DNA of 59,504 bases from an uncultured SAR86 cluster bacterium (GTDB lineage Bacteria > Pseudomonadota > Gammaproteobacteria > Magnimaribacterales > Magnimaribacteraceae). The notes beneath the pieces are model-generated. The model ran no database searches and was not told the origin of the DNA. It worked only from the letters and a program-made list of their open reading frames with translations. The translations under genes and the position numbers were made by a program. Location of the stretch: the NCBI GenBank assembly GCA_902532015.1, contig CACAGI010000006.1, forward strand, positions 1 to 59,504, written 5' to 3'. Below, piece after piece: positions 8,690 through 18,086 of this stretch; the stretch's first letter is position 1; each line of letters opens with the position of its first letter.

Positions 8690-10269
8690 ATATTTTCACC
8701 AAGTTTCCTTGCTCTTTCAGTAACTGACTCTTCGTCCTCTTTTAGATGCTTAATAGCCATGAAAAGAGTTATACAAGGTATTAATAGGATTAATAAGATT
8801 AGCGCCATGGAGGTTTGCATGGCATCACCTGGAGCATAACCTTGAGAGTCGATAAAGAAGTCCGCAACTCTTCCCAAAGTATAAGGTCCTAATGCAAGAC
8901 CAATCATACTAAGGGTTAGAATGAAGAACGCACCTGACATTGCTCTCATTCTTGGTAGAACTAAGTTAGTAACCGTGGTTGCAGCACAACCCACATATAC
9001 AGAACTTCCTATGTGGTAAATGAAATTAAATATTATAGATACATTTTTAGATTCCGTATAAATCATACCTAAACAGCCTAAAGTTGTTACTACTATGCCT
9101 CCTGCGAAGATTACATATAATCTACCACCTACATACTTTTCTTTGAGCTTATCTCCGAAGTATCCTCCTCCTATTACTCCAATGAATGACCCGACGGCAG
9201 TTACTAAACCAATAAAGGTTCCAATCTCTAAAGCGGTCATTCCATGGTAGTTAATATAGAAAGGTGGTGTAAAAGCTGAATATGCGTAGCCAACAAAAGG
9301 AATACATGGAAAAGATATAAAGGAATAGACTATAGCTTTACTTCTGAACATTAAATTGAAGGCTACAGGATCTCGTTCGCTTAGGCTTTGTATCCATGTA
9401 CAAACTAAGTAGGCACCAATTCCCCAAGCCACCCATTGTAAAAAGTCTTCAGTTAATTGATACAGTAAAAAACAAATAAGAGATATGGTGGAAGCAATTA
9501 ATAAATTGATGAATAGAGTTCTTGGTAAGTCCTTTCTCCCAATAAAAGATAAAGGTGTTAATCCAATGAATTCTTTGAAGGTATCTTTAAAAGGTTCTTT
9601 ACTTTGTTCAGTAACTAAACCTTCACTCATACCTCTTATTGGCTCTTTGATGAAAGTGAATGTAATTAGAGATAACAGAATTCCTGGAAGACCAACACCC
9701 ATAAAAGCTGCTTGCCAGCCTTTTAAACCAAATGGAGCATTTGATGGATCCGGATAGGCATTATTCCATGTGTCTAAAATCCAGCCACCCAAAAATAATC
9801 CTATTGCTGCTCCAATGTATAAACCACTAGAGTATATAGATAAAACTGTGGCACGTACTTTGGGTGAAAAATAATCAGATAGAAGAGAATAGGCAGAAGG
9901 AGTGGCAGTGGATTCTCCTATTCCTACTCCAAATCTATAAATAGACAAACTTAAAAAGGACTTTGCTGTCCCCGACAAGGCTGTCATTAAACTCCAAAAA
10001 GCTAACCCAATACTTATTAGATTTTTTCTGTTCCAAGAGTCAGCTAATTTACCCATTGGTATACCTACTACTGAATAAAATACACCGAAGGCGGTGCCAA
10101 ACAAGAAGCCTATATCACTATTAGATATACCTAAATCAGCTTTTATGTCTTCAGCAAGAATTGAAATAATTTGCCTATCTACAAAATTAAAAATATAGAC
10201 AATAACTAAAAGACCTAGAGCAATTTTAGCGTGCCGTCCACCTACAGCAGAACTTTCTTTATCTGACAT
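8686..10269 (-). CDS. MFS transporter, spinster-like
   Basis: 527 residues with about twelve hydrophobic segments. The N-terminus (VYIFNFVDRQIISILAEDIK) and the loop GIPMGKLADSWNRKN, which matches the MFS motif between helices 2 and 3, resemble spinster-type major facilitator proteins. The large middle loop (about residues 215-260) joins the two six-helix halves. It ends the minus-strand group kinase-MaoC-MaoC-MFS, 26 bases after the second MaoC gene, so it may import the substrate that those enzymes handle. The substrate is unknown. Confidence 0.85.
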   Translation of the reverse strand: MSDKESSAVGGRHAKIALGLLVIVYIFNFVDRQIISILAEDIKADLGISNSDIGFLFGTAFGVFYSVVGIPMGKLADSWNRKNLISIGLAFWSLMTALSGTAKSFLSLSIYRFGVGIGESTATPSAYSLLSDYFSPKVRATVLSIYSSGLYIGAAIGLFLGGWILDTWNNAYPDPSNAPFGLKGWQAAFMGVGLPGILLSLITFTFIKEPIRGMSEGLVTEQSKEPFKDTFKEFIGLTPLSFIGRKDLPRTLFINLLIASTISLICFLLYQLTEDFLQWVAWGIGAYLVCTWIQSLSERDPVAFNLMFRSKAIVYSFISFPCIPFVGYAYSAFTPPFYINYHGMTALEIGTFIGLVTAVGSFIGVIGGGYFGDKLKEKYVGGRLYVIFAGGIVVTTLGCLGMIYTESKNVSIIFNFIYHIGSSVYVGCAATTVTNLVLPRMRAMSGAFFILTLSMIGLALGPYTLGRVADFFIDSQGYAPGDAMQTSMALILLILLIPCITLFMAIKHLKEDEESVTERARKLGENI

Positions 10270-10295
10270 AAATTCTTCTTTTTAGTTTAATAGAA

Positions 10296-10715
10296 TTAGG
10301 ATTCTATTTTTGCAGTGGCATTTCCTGTTATTACAGCAACATCATTTTGGTTGGTTGTTTCGATCTGAAGATCAACTACTCTTTCACCGTCTTGTTCTCT
10401 TATATCAACAATTGTTGCAGTACTTTTTAGGGTATCTCCCGGCCAAACTTGATTAGTGAACCTTACGCCATACTTTTTTAGTGCCCCATCTCCAACATAA
10501 TTTGTGAGCATTGTCCCTGTAAGGCCCATTGAGAGCATTCCATGAGCAAAAACACTTGGATATCCAGCAACTTGAGTAGTAAATATCTCATCAGTGTGTA
10601 AAGGGTTATAATCTCCTGAAGCGCCTGCATATTGAACTATTTGAGTTCTTTTCAAATCTTCAACCAAGGTTGTAGTATGCTTATCACCTATTTTAATTTC
10701 ACTTTCTTTTAACAC
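10296..10715 (-). CDS. MaoC-like hotdog dehydratase
   Basis: 139 residues from the GTG at 10715. I chose that start because AAGGAG lies six bases before it; a longer reading from 10757 would overlap the previous gene with no ribosome binding site. The MaoC motif YAGASGDYNPLHTDEIF carries the Asp/His dyad of R-specific enoyl-CoA hydratases, followed by FAHGMLSMG. It probably hydrates or dehydrates an acyl-CoA. The preceding gene encodes a related half-protein, and such pairs often form a heterodimeric hydratase. Confidence 0.86.
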   Translation of the reverse strand: MLKESEIKIGDKHTTTLVEDLKRTQIVQYAGASGDYNPLHTDEIFTTQVAGYPSVFAHGMLSMGLTGTMLTNYVGDGALKKYGVRFTNQVWPGDTLKSTATIVDIREQDGERVVDLQIETTNQNDVAVITGNATAKIES

Positions 10716-10725
10716 ATTAATCTCC

Positions 10726-11238
10726 TTAACTATCAACAGCTCTTTCTGTTTGTACACCCACCCCTGTTGCGGTGATCACCAAATCACCATTTTGATTTCT
10801 ATATTCGGTCACGCTTTCACTGAACTTGAGTTTACCAGCTCTTTTGCTTTCCTTTTCCCAGGTGTTTCCTGGTTTTGTAGTTGCGCTTAATACATCGCCA
10901 GCTTTAACAGGTAAGTGGTATTCAAAGTGTTGTTCTGCATGAAGACCCATGGCAGCTCCACCACCTCCACTCTCACCAGATCCTGAACTAGAGGAAGGTT
11001 TAGCGCCTGAAGCATCTTTGCCTGAACCAAACCATCCTTCTCCACCAATCTTTGGTCTCAAGAAGTAGTTAGGATCAAATTGGGCACTTGATTGAGCGAA
11101 AGTTGGAGGAGCAATAATTCCTCCTAAATCAGTCTTATTTGCATATTCTTCATCATGATAAATAGGATTATCATCTCCTACTGATCTAGCAAACATCATT
11201 ATATGGCTTGCTTCTACTAAAAATTTATCTATTGCCAT
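10726..11238 (-). CDS. MaoC N-terminal-type (FAS1-like) dehydratase
   Basis: 170 residues from the ATG at 11238, chosen because GGAGAG precedes it and no site precedes the longer reading at 11271. The start region FLVEASHIMMFARSVGDDNP resembles the N-terminal hotdog of MaoC/FAS1-like dehydratases. A Gly/Ser-rich loop (about residues 80-95) precedes LHAEQHFEYHLPVKAGD, a conserved segment of the family. It probably pairs with the next hotdog protein. It lies 16 bases after the kinase gene. Confidence 0.82.
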   Translation of the reverse strand: MAIDKFLVEASHIMMFARSVGDDNPIYHDEEYANKTDLGGIIAPPTFAQSSAQFDPNYFLRPKIGGEGWFGSGKDASGAKPSSSSGSGESGGGGAAMGLHAEQHFEYHLPVKAGDVLSATTKPGNTWEKESKRAGKLKFSESVTEYRNQNGDLVITATGVGVQTERAVDS

Positions 11239-11254
11239 TTTCTCTCCATTTTTT

Positions 11255-12307
11255 TTAAAAATTCTCTTCAATTAACTTCCATGCCGCCTCTGCTAAAGGT
11301 CTAACTCTAGCTCTCATTTCTTCTGCGTTCTTATTTGCTGCAGTTCCATCTCTTACTCTTCCTACTATACCTTGAAGTATTCCTGCAGATTTAAATAAGT
11401 TGTAAGCCATGTAGAGTTCCCATTCTTTTTCAAAATCTAATCCACTTTTCTCTATATACATAGAAACATATTCTTTTTCTGTAGGTATTCCTTGCTCTAA
11501 GCAATACCCCTCATCTGCTAGTGAAGGATTTAATCTATATTGCATGCAATGGTAACTAAAATCAGCACAAGGATCTCCTAAGGTAGATAACTCCCAGTCT
11601 AATATTGCGATTACTTCTGGCTCTACTTTATGAAGCATTAGATTAGTAAGACTAAAATCTCCATGGACAATTCGAAGTGGTTTATCGGAAGGTAAATTGT
11701 TAGGCAACCATTCAATAAGCTTATTCATATCTTCTATTTCTTCAGTTTCAGAATCTTGATACTGCTTAGTCCATATTGAGACCTGTCTTCCAACATAGTT
11801 ACCTGGTTTTCCAAAGGTCTCTAATCCTATCTCATAAGGATCTACAGAGTGAAGAGCAGCCATTGTAGAGTTCATAGAGGCATAGACACCATAGGATTCT
11901 TCTTTTGAATGTCCATTCATTGAAGCATCCCATAATACCCTTCCATCCATAAATTCCATCAAATAAAAGGCTGTACCAATTATGGAATCATCTTCACAAA
12001 GAGCATAGCTGGTCGGTACTGGGACTTGTGTTTGGTTTAAGGCCGTTATAACCCTGTATTCTCTATCCACTGCGTGAGCTGATTTTAATAGTTTTCCAGG
12101 AGGCTTTCTTCTCAAAACATAAGAATTAGAAGGACTAACAATTTTATAAGTAGGGTTAGATTGTCCTCCTTTAAATTCTTCAATTGAAATTTCACCTTCA
12201 AATCCAGGCACGTTAGCTTGCATGAAACTTTGTAGTGCAACAGCATCTATAGCATGCTTTTCAAGCACTGGCATAGTGCCTACATTATCATTCTCTTTGA
12301 AATCCAT
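11255..12307 (-). CDS. Aminoglycoside-phosphotransferase-fold kinase, ACAD10/ACAD11 N-domain type
   Basis: 350 residues with the APH fold: a Gly-rich GGQSNPTYK loop, the catalytic IVHGDFSLTNLM segment and the metal-binding ILDWELSTLGDP. The block LRRKPPGKLLKSAHAVDREYR and the CEDDSIIGTAFYLMEF strand are characteristic of the kinase domain fused to an acyl-CoA dehydrogenase in ACAD10/ACAD11. In that family the kinase phosphorylates 4-hydroxyacyl-CoA; assigning that here is inference. It precedes two MaoC-type genes and an MFS transporter. A dehydrogenase resembling the other half of ACAD11 lies at 53470-54684. Confidence 0.87.
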   Translation of the reverse strand: MDFKENDNVGTMPVLEKHAIDAVALQSFMQANVPGFEGEISIEEFKGGQSNPTYKIVSPSNSYVLRRKPPGKLLKSAHAVDREYRVITALNQTQVPVPTSYALCEDDSIIGTAFYLMEFMDGRVLWDASMNGHSKEESYGVYASMNSTMAALHSVDPYEIGLETFGKPGNYVGRQVSIWTKQYQDSETEEIEDMNKLIEWLPNNLPSDKPLRIVHGDFSLTNLMLHKVEPEVIAILDWELSTLGDPCADFSYHCMQYRLNPSLADEGYCLEQGIPTEKEYVSMYIEKSGLDFEKEWELYMAYNLFKSAGILQGIVGRVRDGTAANKNAEEMRARVRPLAEAAWKLIEENF

Positions 12308-12362
12308 AGATGGATAAGTTAAACCAGATGTAGGTTAATTTAAAGAATTAAATAAATTTTTT

Positions 12363-13094
12363 TTAAAACGAGAATCTGCCGCCGTCTACATTGATTATTT
12401 GACCAGTCGTGTATTTAGATTCAGTTAGAAAGAAAATGACTGCGGCTATATCTTCTGGCTTTCCTATTCTTCCTATAGCTACTTTTTTTAAAATAGATTC
12501 TTTTTCTTTATCAGATAAATCTTTGTCATCTGGCCAAAGAATTGCACCGGGAGCAATTCCATTAACTCTAACTTTGGGAGCAAGTTCCTTAGCCAAAGAT
12601 TTTGTTATTCCTTCTAAAGCTGCTTTAGCTCCTGTGTATAGACTGTATTCTTTGATACCATTTTTGATTAAGGTGTCACTGATGTTAATAACACATCCGT
12701 TTGCTCTTTTTAGATAAAGAGCTAGGGCTTGGATTAAGAATAAGGGTGTTGTGACATTGGTATCTGTAAGGTCTTTCCATTGATCTGATGAAGCTGTATC
12801 TATTGGTGTTGGATAGAAGCTCGAAGCATTATTAACTAATAAATCTAAGGTTTCAGTTATATTACTTACCTTTTCAACTAGTGTATTTATTGAAGCCTCA
12901 GAGTTGAAGTTTCCTTGTATCGTAAAACAAGAATTTTTACGAATCTTATTGAGTTCATTACTAATACTCTCAGCTTCTAATTCTGAATTATTATAGTGTA
13001 GGATTATATTGAAACCTTTTTCATGCAGGTATCTAGAGGTTGTTGCCCCAATCCTTTTAGCTCCTCCTGTTATTAAAACAAATCTTTCTTTCAT
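12363..13094 (-). CDS. Pteridine reductase-like SDR
   Basis: 243 residues. The Rossmann motif is TGGAKRIG (residues 9-16), followed by NNASSFYPTP, the YSLYTGAKAAL active site with YxxxK, and NGIAPGAILWPD near the C-terminus. The NNASSFYPTP and ILWP features are typical of pteridine reductase/FolM enzymes, which reduce dihydropterins or dihydrofolate with NADPH. The start overlaps the cca stop by 4 bases (ATGA), so it is the last gene of the lptD-cca operon. Confidence 0.86.
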   Translation of the reverse strand: MKERFVLITGGAKRIGATTSRYLHEKGFNIILHYNNSELEAESISNELNKIRKNSCFTIQGNFNSEASINTLVEKVSNITETLDLLVNNASSFYPTPIDTASSDQWKDLTDTNVTTPLFLIQALALYLKRANGCVINISDTLIKNGIKEYSLYTGAKAALEGITKSLAKELAPKVRVNGIAPGAILWPDDKDLSDKEKESILKKVAIGRIGKPEDIAAVIFFLTESKYTTGQIINVDGGRFSF

Positions 13095-14161
13095 GATTCA
13101 GATAAGTAAAGTTGTATTGCGTTAAGTCTATCCTCTTTTAATTTCTTGGCTATTAATTTACCTTCTTTAAGATCCGATGAAGCCTTTATGTCGTTGATAA
13201 GTTTTACTATCTTATCCCAGTCCAGTTTTTGACCGGAATTAATATCGATACAAAAGTTAGATATTTTCTCTGCTTTAAGAAATCTATCTTCTTTTCTATA
13301 AATATCAGTTTTATCAGCAAGTTCAATAATATCTTTAGCATTTACAGAATCTAATTTTTTAAAGGCAATAATTAACCGACAAACTTCTGATATTTCCTTA
13401 TATTCTTTAGGTACATTAAATGAATTATTAATATCCTCAAGTGAGGTATTTGATGCCACTAAGCATGCCCATCTTGCATTAGGGTCTCTTTGTGTTTTTA
13501 TAGCTTTTGAAAGGTAGGTCGTATCTAGCTGACTTACCGGGCATATTTGACTAAGGGCGCCACATTCTTCTATTAGTTTAAAGTAGACCTCAGGATTGTC
13601 TGTTATTAATGCTTTATATGTCTCCATCCAAATTCTTTCTCTACTTAATGTTGTTAGCTCACCAGAAGTGACTATTTTTTGTATCTCTATCATTGTGTCT
13701 TCATCAACCTTAAATCCATGTCCATTCAACTTAGCTGCAAACCTTGCAACCCTAAGAACTCTAAGAGGATCTTCTTTAAAAGCATCCGAAACTCTTCTTA
13801 TTGTTTTATTTTTTAAGTCTTCTTGACCCTTAAAAGGATCAATAAAATTGCCTTCATTATCTTGTGCTATAGCATTTATCGTAATGTCTCTTCTTTCAAG
13901 ATCTTCTGTTAAGCTAACATTCTTATCAAATTCAAAACTAAATGCTTTGTGCCCTGTTCCGGTTTTCCTCTCTTTCCTTGCTAAGGCATATTCTTCTTTA
14001 GTTTCAGGGTGAAGGAATACAGGAAAATCTTTCCCAACTTGCTTATATCCTTTTGCAATTAATTCCTCTTTTGTTGCCCCAACAACTACCCAATCTTTTT
14101 CATAAAAGGGCATATTTAACAACGAGTCTCTAACTGCTCCTCCAACTAAATAGACTTTCAT
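13091..14161 (-). CDS. cca: CCA tRNA nucleotidyltransferase, HD domain degenerate
   Basis: 356 residues. The head domain matches the gammaproteobacterial enzyme almost throughout: YLVGGAVRDSLL, DFPVFLHPETKEEYALAR, RRDITINAIAQD and EDPLRVLRVARFAAK. It adds or repairs the 3' CCA of tRNAs. Two differences from E. coli stand out. The metal motif is Glu21-x-Asp23 instead of DxD. The C-terminal region is shorter, and where the HD phosphohydrolase motif (CHDLGKG) should be it reads WACLVAS, so the 2',3'-cyclic phosphodiesterase/phosphatase activity is probably absent. It follows apaH by 4 bases. Confidence 0.94.
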   Translation of the reverse strand: MKVYLVGGAVRDSLLNMPFYEKDWVVVGATKEELIAKGYKQVGKDFPVFLHPETKEEYALARKERKTGTGHKAFSFEFDKNVSLTEDLERRDITINAIAQDNEGNFIDPFKGQEDLKNKTIRRVSDAFKEDPLRVLRVARFAAKLNGHGFKVDEDTMIEIQKIVTSGELTTLSRERIWMETYKALITDNPEVYFKLIEECGALSQICPVSQLDTTYLSKAIKTQRDPNARWACLVASNTSLEDINNSFNVPKEYKEISEVCRLIIAFKKLDSVNAKDIIELADKTDIYRKEDRFLKAEKISNFCIDINSGQKLDWDKIVKLINDIKASSDLKEGKLIAKKLKEDRLNAIQLYLSES

Positions 14162-14165
14162 ATAT

Positions 14166-14999
14166 CTAATTTATCTTATTACAAGAAAAGATTCGATTAT
14201 CTTCTAACCTTAGTGCAGTTAATTTTTTACCCCAAACACAACCAGTATCCAATGCTGATATATTACTTTTCCCAGTTTTACCTTCCAAGGCAGCCCAGTG
14301 TCCAAAAAGTATATGAAATGGATGCTCAAGAATTTTTAGATTCCAATCAAACCAGGGCTTCATTTGAGGTGGAGTTTCATTTGCTTTTCCTTTGCTTACA
14401 AGGTCTAGGGTTCCATCATTTTGGCAAAATCTCATGCGAGTAAAATAATTTATATTCAAACGCAACCTTTCTATTTCAGAATCACATTTAGTTGAATGAT
14501 TTGGTTCATTGCCATACATATTTTCTAAGAGACCTATTGAACCTGGGCCTTTTAAGGTTTCAGTTAATTCTAAAGAATATCTTTCTAGCTCCTCTCTAGT
14601 CCAATGTGGAGGAATGCCAGCATGAGTCATTATGTATGACTTCATTTTCCCTTCAATTTTTATGTTACTTATATGATGAAAAGGCAACTCCCTGATCCAA
14701 CTAACATAAATATCAAGATTTTTATCTTCAAGGAGGGCCTGAAACGTATCAGAATCAGATATTTCTTTTACTCCTTCTGCAACGGCTAAGAAATGAAGAT
14801 CATGATTTCCTAAAGTTATATGACAATTTTTCTTAATAGAATAAAGGAATTCTAAAGTTTCAAGTGACTTAGGGCCTCTATTTATTATGTCTCCACATAT
14901 CAATAATTTATCTTGTTCTGATTGAAATTTAATTATATCAAGTAAAATTTTTAGCTCGTCATAACATCCTTGAATATCACCAATTGCGTAAGTTGCCAT
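14166..14999 (-). CDS. apaH: Symmetrical bis(5'-nucleosyl)-tetraphosphatase
   Basis: 277 residues with calcineurin-type phosphoesterase motifs in order: GDIQGCYDEL (residues 7-16), ICGDIINRGP, LGNHDLH, and later FGHWAALEG and ALDTGCVWG. It splits Ap4A to two ADP. The GDxQG form of the first motif is common in ApaH and is not a defect. It starts one base before the rsmA stop codon's end would allow any spacer (adjacent, no gap). The apaG gene, usually between rsmA and apaH, is missing. Confidence 0.96.
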   Translation of the reverse strand: MATYAIGDIQGCYDELKILLDIIKFQSEQDKLLICGDIINRGPKSLETLEFLYSIKKNCHITLGNHDLHFLAVAEGVKEISDSDTFQALLEDKNLDIYVSWIRELPFHHISNIKIEGKMKSYIMTHAGIPPHWTREELERYSLELTETLKGPGSIGLLENMYGNEPNHSTKCDSEIERLRLNINYFTRMRFCQNDGTLDLVSKGKANETPPQMKPWFDWNLKILEHPFHILFGHWAALEGKTGKSNISALDTGCVWGKKLTALRLEDNRIFSCNKIN

Positions 15000-15764
15000 T
15001 TATATTAATTCTTCTGCAATTCTTACATAATCATTTACAGATAAATTTTCAGGCCTTAGAGACAAATCTATATCTAGTTGTTCTATTTGCTGAGCCGTGA
15101 GTATATTTTTTAAAGATTTTCCTATCATCTTTCTTCTATGCATAAATGTTTCTTTGGTTATTTCTTGTAATTTTTTTGCAGTAGGGGAAAGTATATGTCT
15201 ATCTTTTATGGGTTTAAATCTAACAAACACGCTTTCTACACTAGGCTTTGGTTTAAAGCTATCTGGTTCTAGATAAAGCACTCTATCTAATTCAGTCAAA
15301 TATTGTGTAAGGACAGATATTCTTCCATAGCTTTTACTATTAGGTTTAGCAGAAAGCCTATCACCAAATTCTTTTTGAAACATAAAATGCATATCTTCAA
15401 AATACCTTAGGTTGTCAAAAGCCCAAAGCATGATTTCGGTAGAAATGTTATAAGGAAGGTTTCCTATAATTCTAATTTTTTCATAGTCGAGTATGCTATC
15501 AACATTAAAATTTAATATATTTTCATGATGGATAAAAAGTTTCTTGCTATTTATAAGTCTCAAACTTAGTAATAAATCTTCATCAAGTTCAACGGCATCT
15601 AATCTTTTTATTTTGGTAGTTAGAAGTTTTGTCAATGCACCTTGTCCAGGACCTATTTCCAAGAAATGTTCTACATTACTGGGATTTATTAGTTCAATTA
15701 TTTTATTTAAGGCAACTTTATCAATTAAAAAGTTTTGGCCTAGATCTTTTTTGGCCTTAATCAT
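15000..15764 (-). CDS. rsmA: 16S rRNA dimethyladenosine transferase RsmA (KsgA)
   Basis: 254 residues. KKDLGQNFL at the N-terminus, the SAM-binding LEIGPGQGALT and the target-adenine motif IGNLPYNIST define the KsgA family. It dimethylates A1518 and A1519 of 16S rRNA late in small-subunit assembly. The C-terminal RKMIGKSLKN segment is also conserved. It lies one base after pdxA and directly abuts apaH. Confidence 0.97.
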   Translation of the reverse strand: MIKAKKDLGQNFLIDKVALNKIIELINPSNVEHFLEIGPGQGALTKLLTTKIKRLDAVELDEDLLLSLRLINSKKLFIHHENILNFNVDSILDYEKIRIIGNLPYNISTEIMLWAFDNLRYFEDMHFMFQKEFGDRLSAKPNSKSYGRISVLTQYLTELDRVLYLEPDSFKPKPSVESVFVRFKPIKDRHILSPTAKKLQEITKETFMHRRKMIGKSLKNILTAQQIEQLDIDLSLRPENLSVNDYVRIAEELI

Positions 15765-15765
15765 C

Positions 15766-16743
15766 TCAACTTGAAGCTATTGCAGCAGCTGTTTTAGTAG
15801 CCTCTATTAAACTTGATTCATCTGCTTTAGCTGAACCCGCTATATCATAGGCCGTTCCATGATCCACTGAAGTTCTTATAAATGGGAGGCCAAGCGTTAC
15901 ATTTGTTATACATCTAAACCCTAACGTTTTTAATGCAGGCAAACCCTGATCATGATACATGGCCAAAATTATATCTGGCTTGGTTTTATCATCATTTTTA
16001 ATAAAAGCAGTATCTGCAGAATAAGGTCCTGAGATATTTAAACCCATATTGGTTAGCTTTTTTATGGCTGGAACTAAAACTTCTTGCTCCTCTGAACCTA
16101 TATAACCGCCGTCTCCTGCATGTGGATTAAGTCCTAAAACTTTAATCAGAGGACTTTTCAAGTTATATTTTTCTTGAAGATCTTTATTTATAATTAAAAG
16201 TGTTTCTTCAATATTTTTTGGTGTTATATGTTGAGGAACTTCACGTAGAGGTAGGTGTGTAGTAGCTAGAGCCACCCTTAATTTGTCAGAAGTAAGCATC
16301 ATTACTACCTTTTCTATTTTTGCAAGCCTAGCTAATTCTTCTGTGTGCCCAGTAAATTCTATTCCACCTTTATTTATTACTTCTTTGTTAATTGGGCAAG
16401 TAACAACAGCATCAAATTCCTTAGAAATTGTTCTATCCACTGCATTTCGAAAGTTAGAAATTATAAAATTTGCACACTCAGGATTAGGCTTTCCAGGAAT
16501 GACGCTCAAATCACATTTTTGGTCAACTATCCAAAGTTCATCATTAGATAGTTCTTTTTCTTGTCCTTTATAGGCTTTAGTAGCTATTTGAATGCCTAGA
16601 TCTTGAGCTCTAGCTTCAAATATTTCTCTATCTCCAAAAATTACTGGGAAAAAATTATATTTTCTTTTTTGTCCAAAAGCTTTGATGCAAATATCAGGAC
16701 CTATTCCTGCTGGGTCTCCAGAAGAGACAGCTATTTTGATCAT
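15766..16743 (-). CDS. pdxA: 4-hydroxythreonine-4-phosphate dehydrogenase
   Basis: 325 residues, the standard length. It opens with the family motif SSGDPAGIGPDI, and has the metal-binding His segments TGHTEELA, GLNPHAGD and YHDQGLPALK. PdxA oxidises 4-phosphohydroxy-threonine in the DXP-dependent pyridoxal phosphate pathway. Its start overlaps the surA stop by 4 bases, matching the conserved surA-pdxA-rsmA order. Confidence 0.97.
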   Translation of the reverse strand: MIKIAVSSGDPAGIGPDICIKAFGQKRKYNFFPVIFGDREIFEARAQDLGIQIATKAYKGQEKELSNDELWIVDQKCDLSVIPGKPNPECANFIISNFRNAVDRTISKEFDAVVTCPINKEVINKGGIEFTGHTEELARLAKIEKVVMMLTSDKLRVALATTHLPLREVPQHITPKNIEETLLIINKDLQEKYNLKSPLIKVLGLNPHAGDGGYIGSEEQEVLVPAIKKLTNMGLNISGPYSADTAFIKNDDKTKPDIILAMYHDQGLPALKTLGFRCITNVTLGLPFIRTSVDHGTAYDIAGSAKADESSLIEATKTAAAIASS

Positions 16744-18050
16744 GAGTTGAGCTTGATATCTACGTAAGCTTCTGCTCTTAGCTCAATTAAAGTACTTTCA
16801 AGCTCTTGTTCAAATTTTCTTTCGTAGATAATTTGGTAGGCTCTATTTTTTTGCTCTTCTTGGCTGACATCTTCATTTCTTCTGTCGAGCACTTCAATAA
16901 TATGCCATCCAAATGAAGATTTCACTGGTTTGGAAATTTCTCCAATTTTAGTAGCATCTAGAGTTTTCTCAAAAGCAGGATCATATTCTCCAGGGTTCGC
17001 CCATCCTAGATTTCCACCATCCATTTTAGAACCTGGATCTTCTGAATATTGTCTTGCTAATTGCTTGAAGTCTTCACCTGCGAGAAGTCTTTTATGTATG
17101 TTATTAATTAATAATTCAGCTTGGTTTTCAGTTCTGATCTCAGATGGTTGTACGAGTATGTGTCTCGATAAGGTTTGATCCATAAACTTTACTGTATTAC
17201 CTCTCTTTTCATTAAGTCTTAGTATGTGAAAACCAGCTCCACTTCTTATTAGTTCTGAAGTCTCTCCAACTTTTAAAGAAGAAACAGTCTTCGCAAATAA
17301 AGTAGGTAGTTCGGCAGAGGTTCTCCATCCAAGAAACCCTCCTTCAAGAGCTTTTTGTCCAGCAGAATAAGTAGCAGCTAACTTCTCGAAACTTTCCCCA
17401 ACTTCAAGTCTTGTTATAATTTCTAGAGCCTTTTCTTCTATGGCTTCTATTTCGACCTCAGTCAGTCCTCCTTTCACCGATATTAAGATATGCTGTACAT
17501 TATATTGTTCAGCCAACTCCGTTCTCCCTTCTTCAGAATTTATGAAGTTTTCTAATTCTTGTTCAGATATATCCACTCTTGAGCCCACCTTGCCTCTTTG
17601 AACTCTTTGTATGATTAGCTCTTTTTTAATAGTTTCTCTAAAGGTTTTGTAAGAATCTCCTTCTTGCTCAAGCGCCACTCTAAATTCTTCAAGACTTAGA
17701 TTATTTTGAGAAGCTATCCTTGAAAGGGTTTGATTTAATTCCGAATCACTTATTTTTATTCCAGCCCTATCCGCAATCTGCATTTGAATCTCTTCAATAA
17801 TTAATCTGTCTAATACCTGTTCTTCAAGCAAGTTTAATGGAGGCAGTTCAGCTTTGTTAGTTTGAAGTCTTCTTAGAACTTCTTGAACTCTTGAATTTAA
17901 TTGGGTTTCCATTATTACACCAGAGTCAACAACAGCTATTACTCTATCTAATAGCTCTATTTTTGCATTTACGTTAAACGATAAAGAACACAATAAAAAC
18001 AAAGAAATTAGACTCTTCATTGCGTATTTATGAGGCATAATCTTTTTCAT
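16740..18050 (-). CDS. surA: Periplasmic chaperone/peptidyl-prolyl isomerase SurA
   Basis: 436 residues with a signal peptide ending near FNVNAKIELLDRV. The N-terminal chaperone domain (VIAVVDSGVIMETQ) is followed by two parvulin domains (around 170-270 and 285-385); the second has the conserved YSEDPGSKMDGGNLGW. It escorts outer-membrane proteins to the BAM complex and is needed for LptD folding, the product of the gene just upstream. A shorter start at the second Met (18020) would also give a full signal peptide. Confidence 0.96.
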   Translation of the reverse strand: MKKIMPHKYAMKSLISLFLLCSLSFNVNAKIELLDRVIAVVDSGVIMETQLNSRVQEVLRRLQTNKAELPPLNLLEEQVLDRLIIEEIQMQIADRAGIKISDSELNQTLSRIASQNNLSLEEFRVALEQEGDSYKTFRETIKKELIIQRVQRGKVGSRVDISEQELENFINSEEGRTELAEQYNVQHILISVKGGLTEVEIEAIEEKALEIITRLEVGESFEKLAATYSAGQKALEGGFLGWRTSAELPTLFAKTVSSLKVGETSELIRSGAGFHILRLNEKRGNTVKFMDQTLSRHILVQPSEIRTENQAELLINNIHKRLLAGEDFKQLARQYSEDPGSKMDGGNLGWANPGEYDPAFEKTLDATKIGEISKPVKSSFGWHIIEVLDRRNEDVSQEEQKNRAYQIIYERKFEQELESTLIELRAEAYVDIKLNS

Positions 18051-18086
18051 ATAAGGCTATTGTCTTCTTTTTTAAGATTCTTGCAA

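Noticed and set aside
10716-10757. Longer start for the second MaoC protein
   Set aside because: It lacks a ribosome site and overlaps the previous gene, while GTG 10715 has AAGGAG six bases before it.
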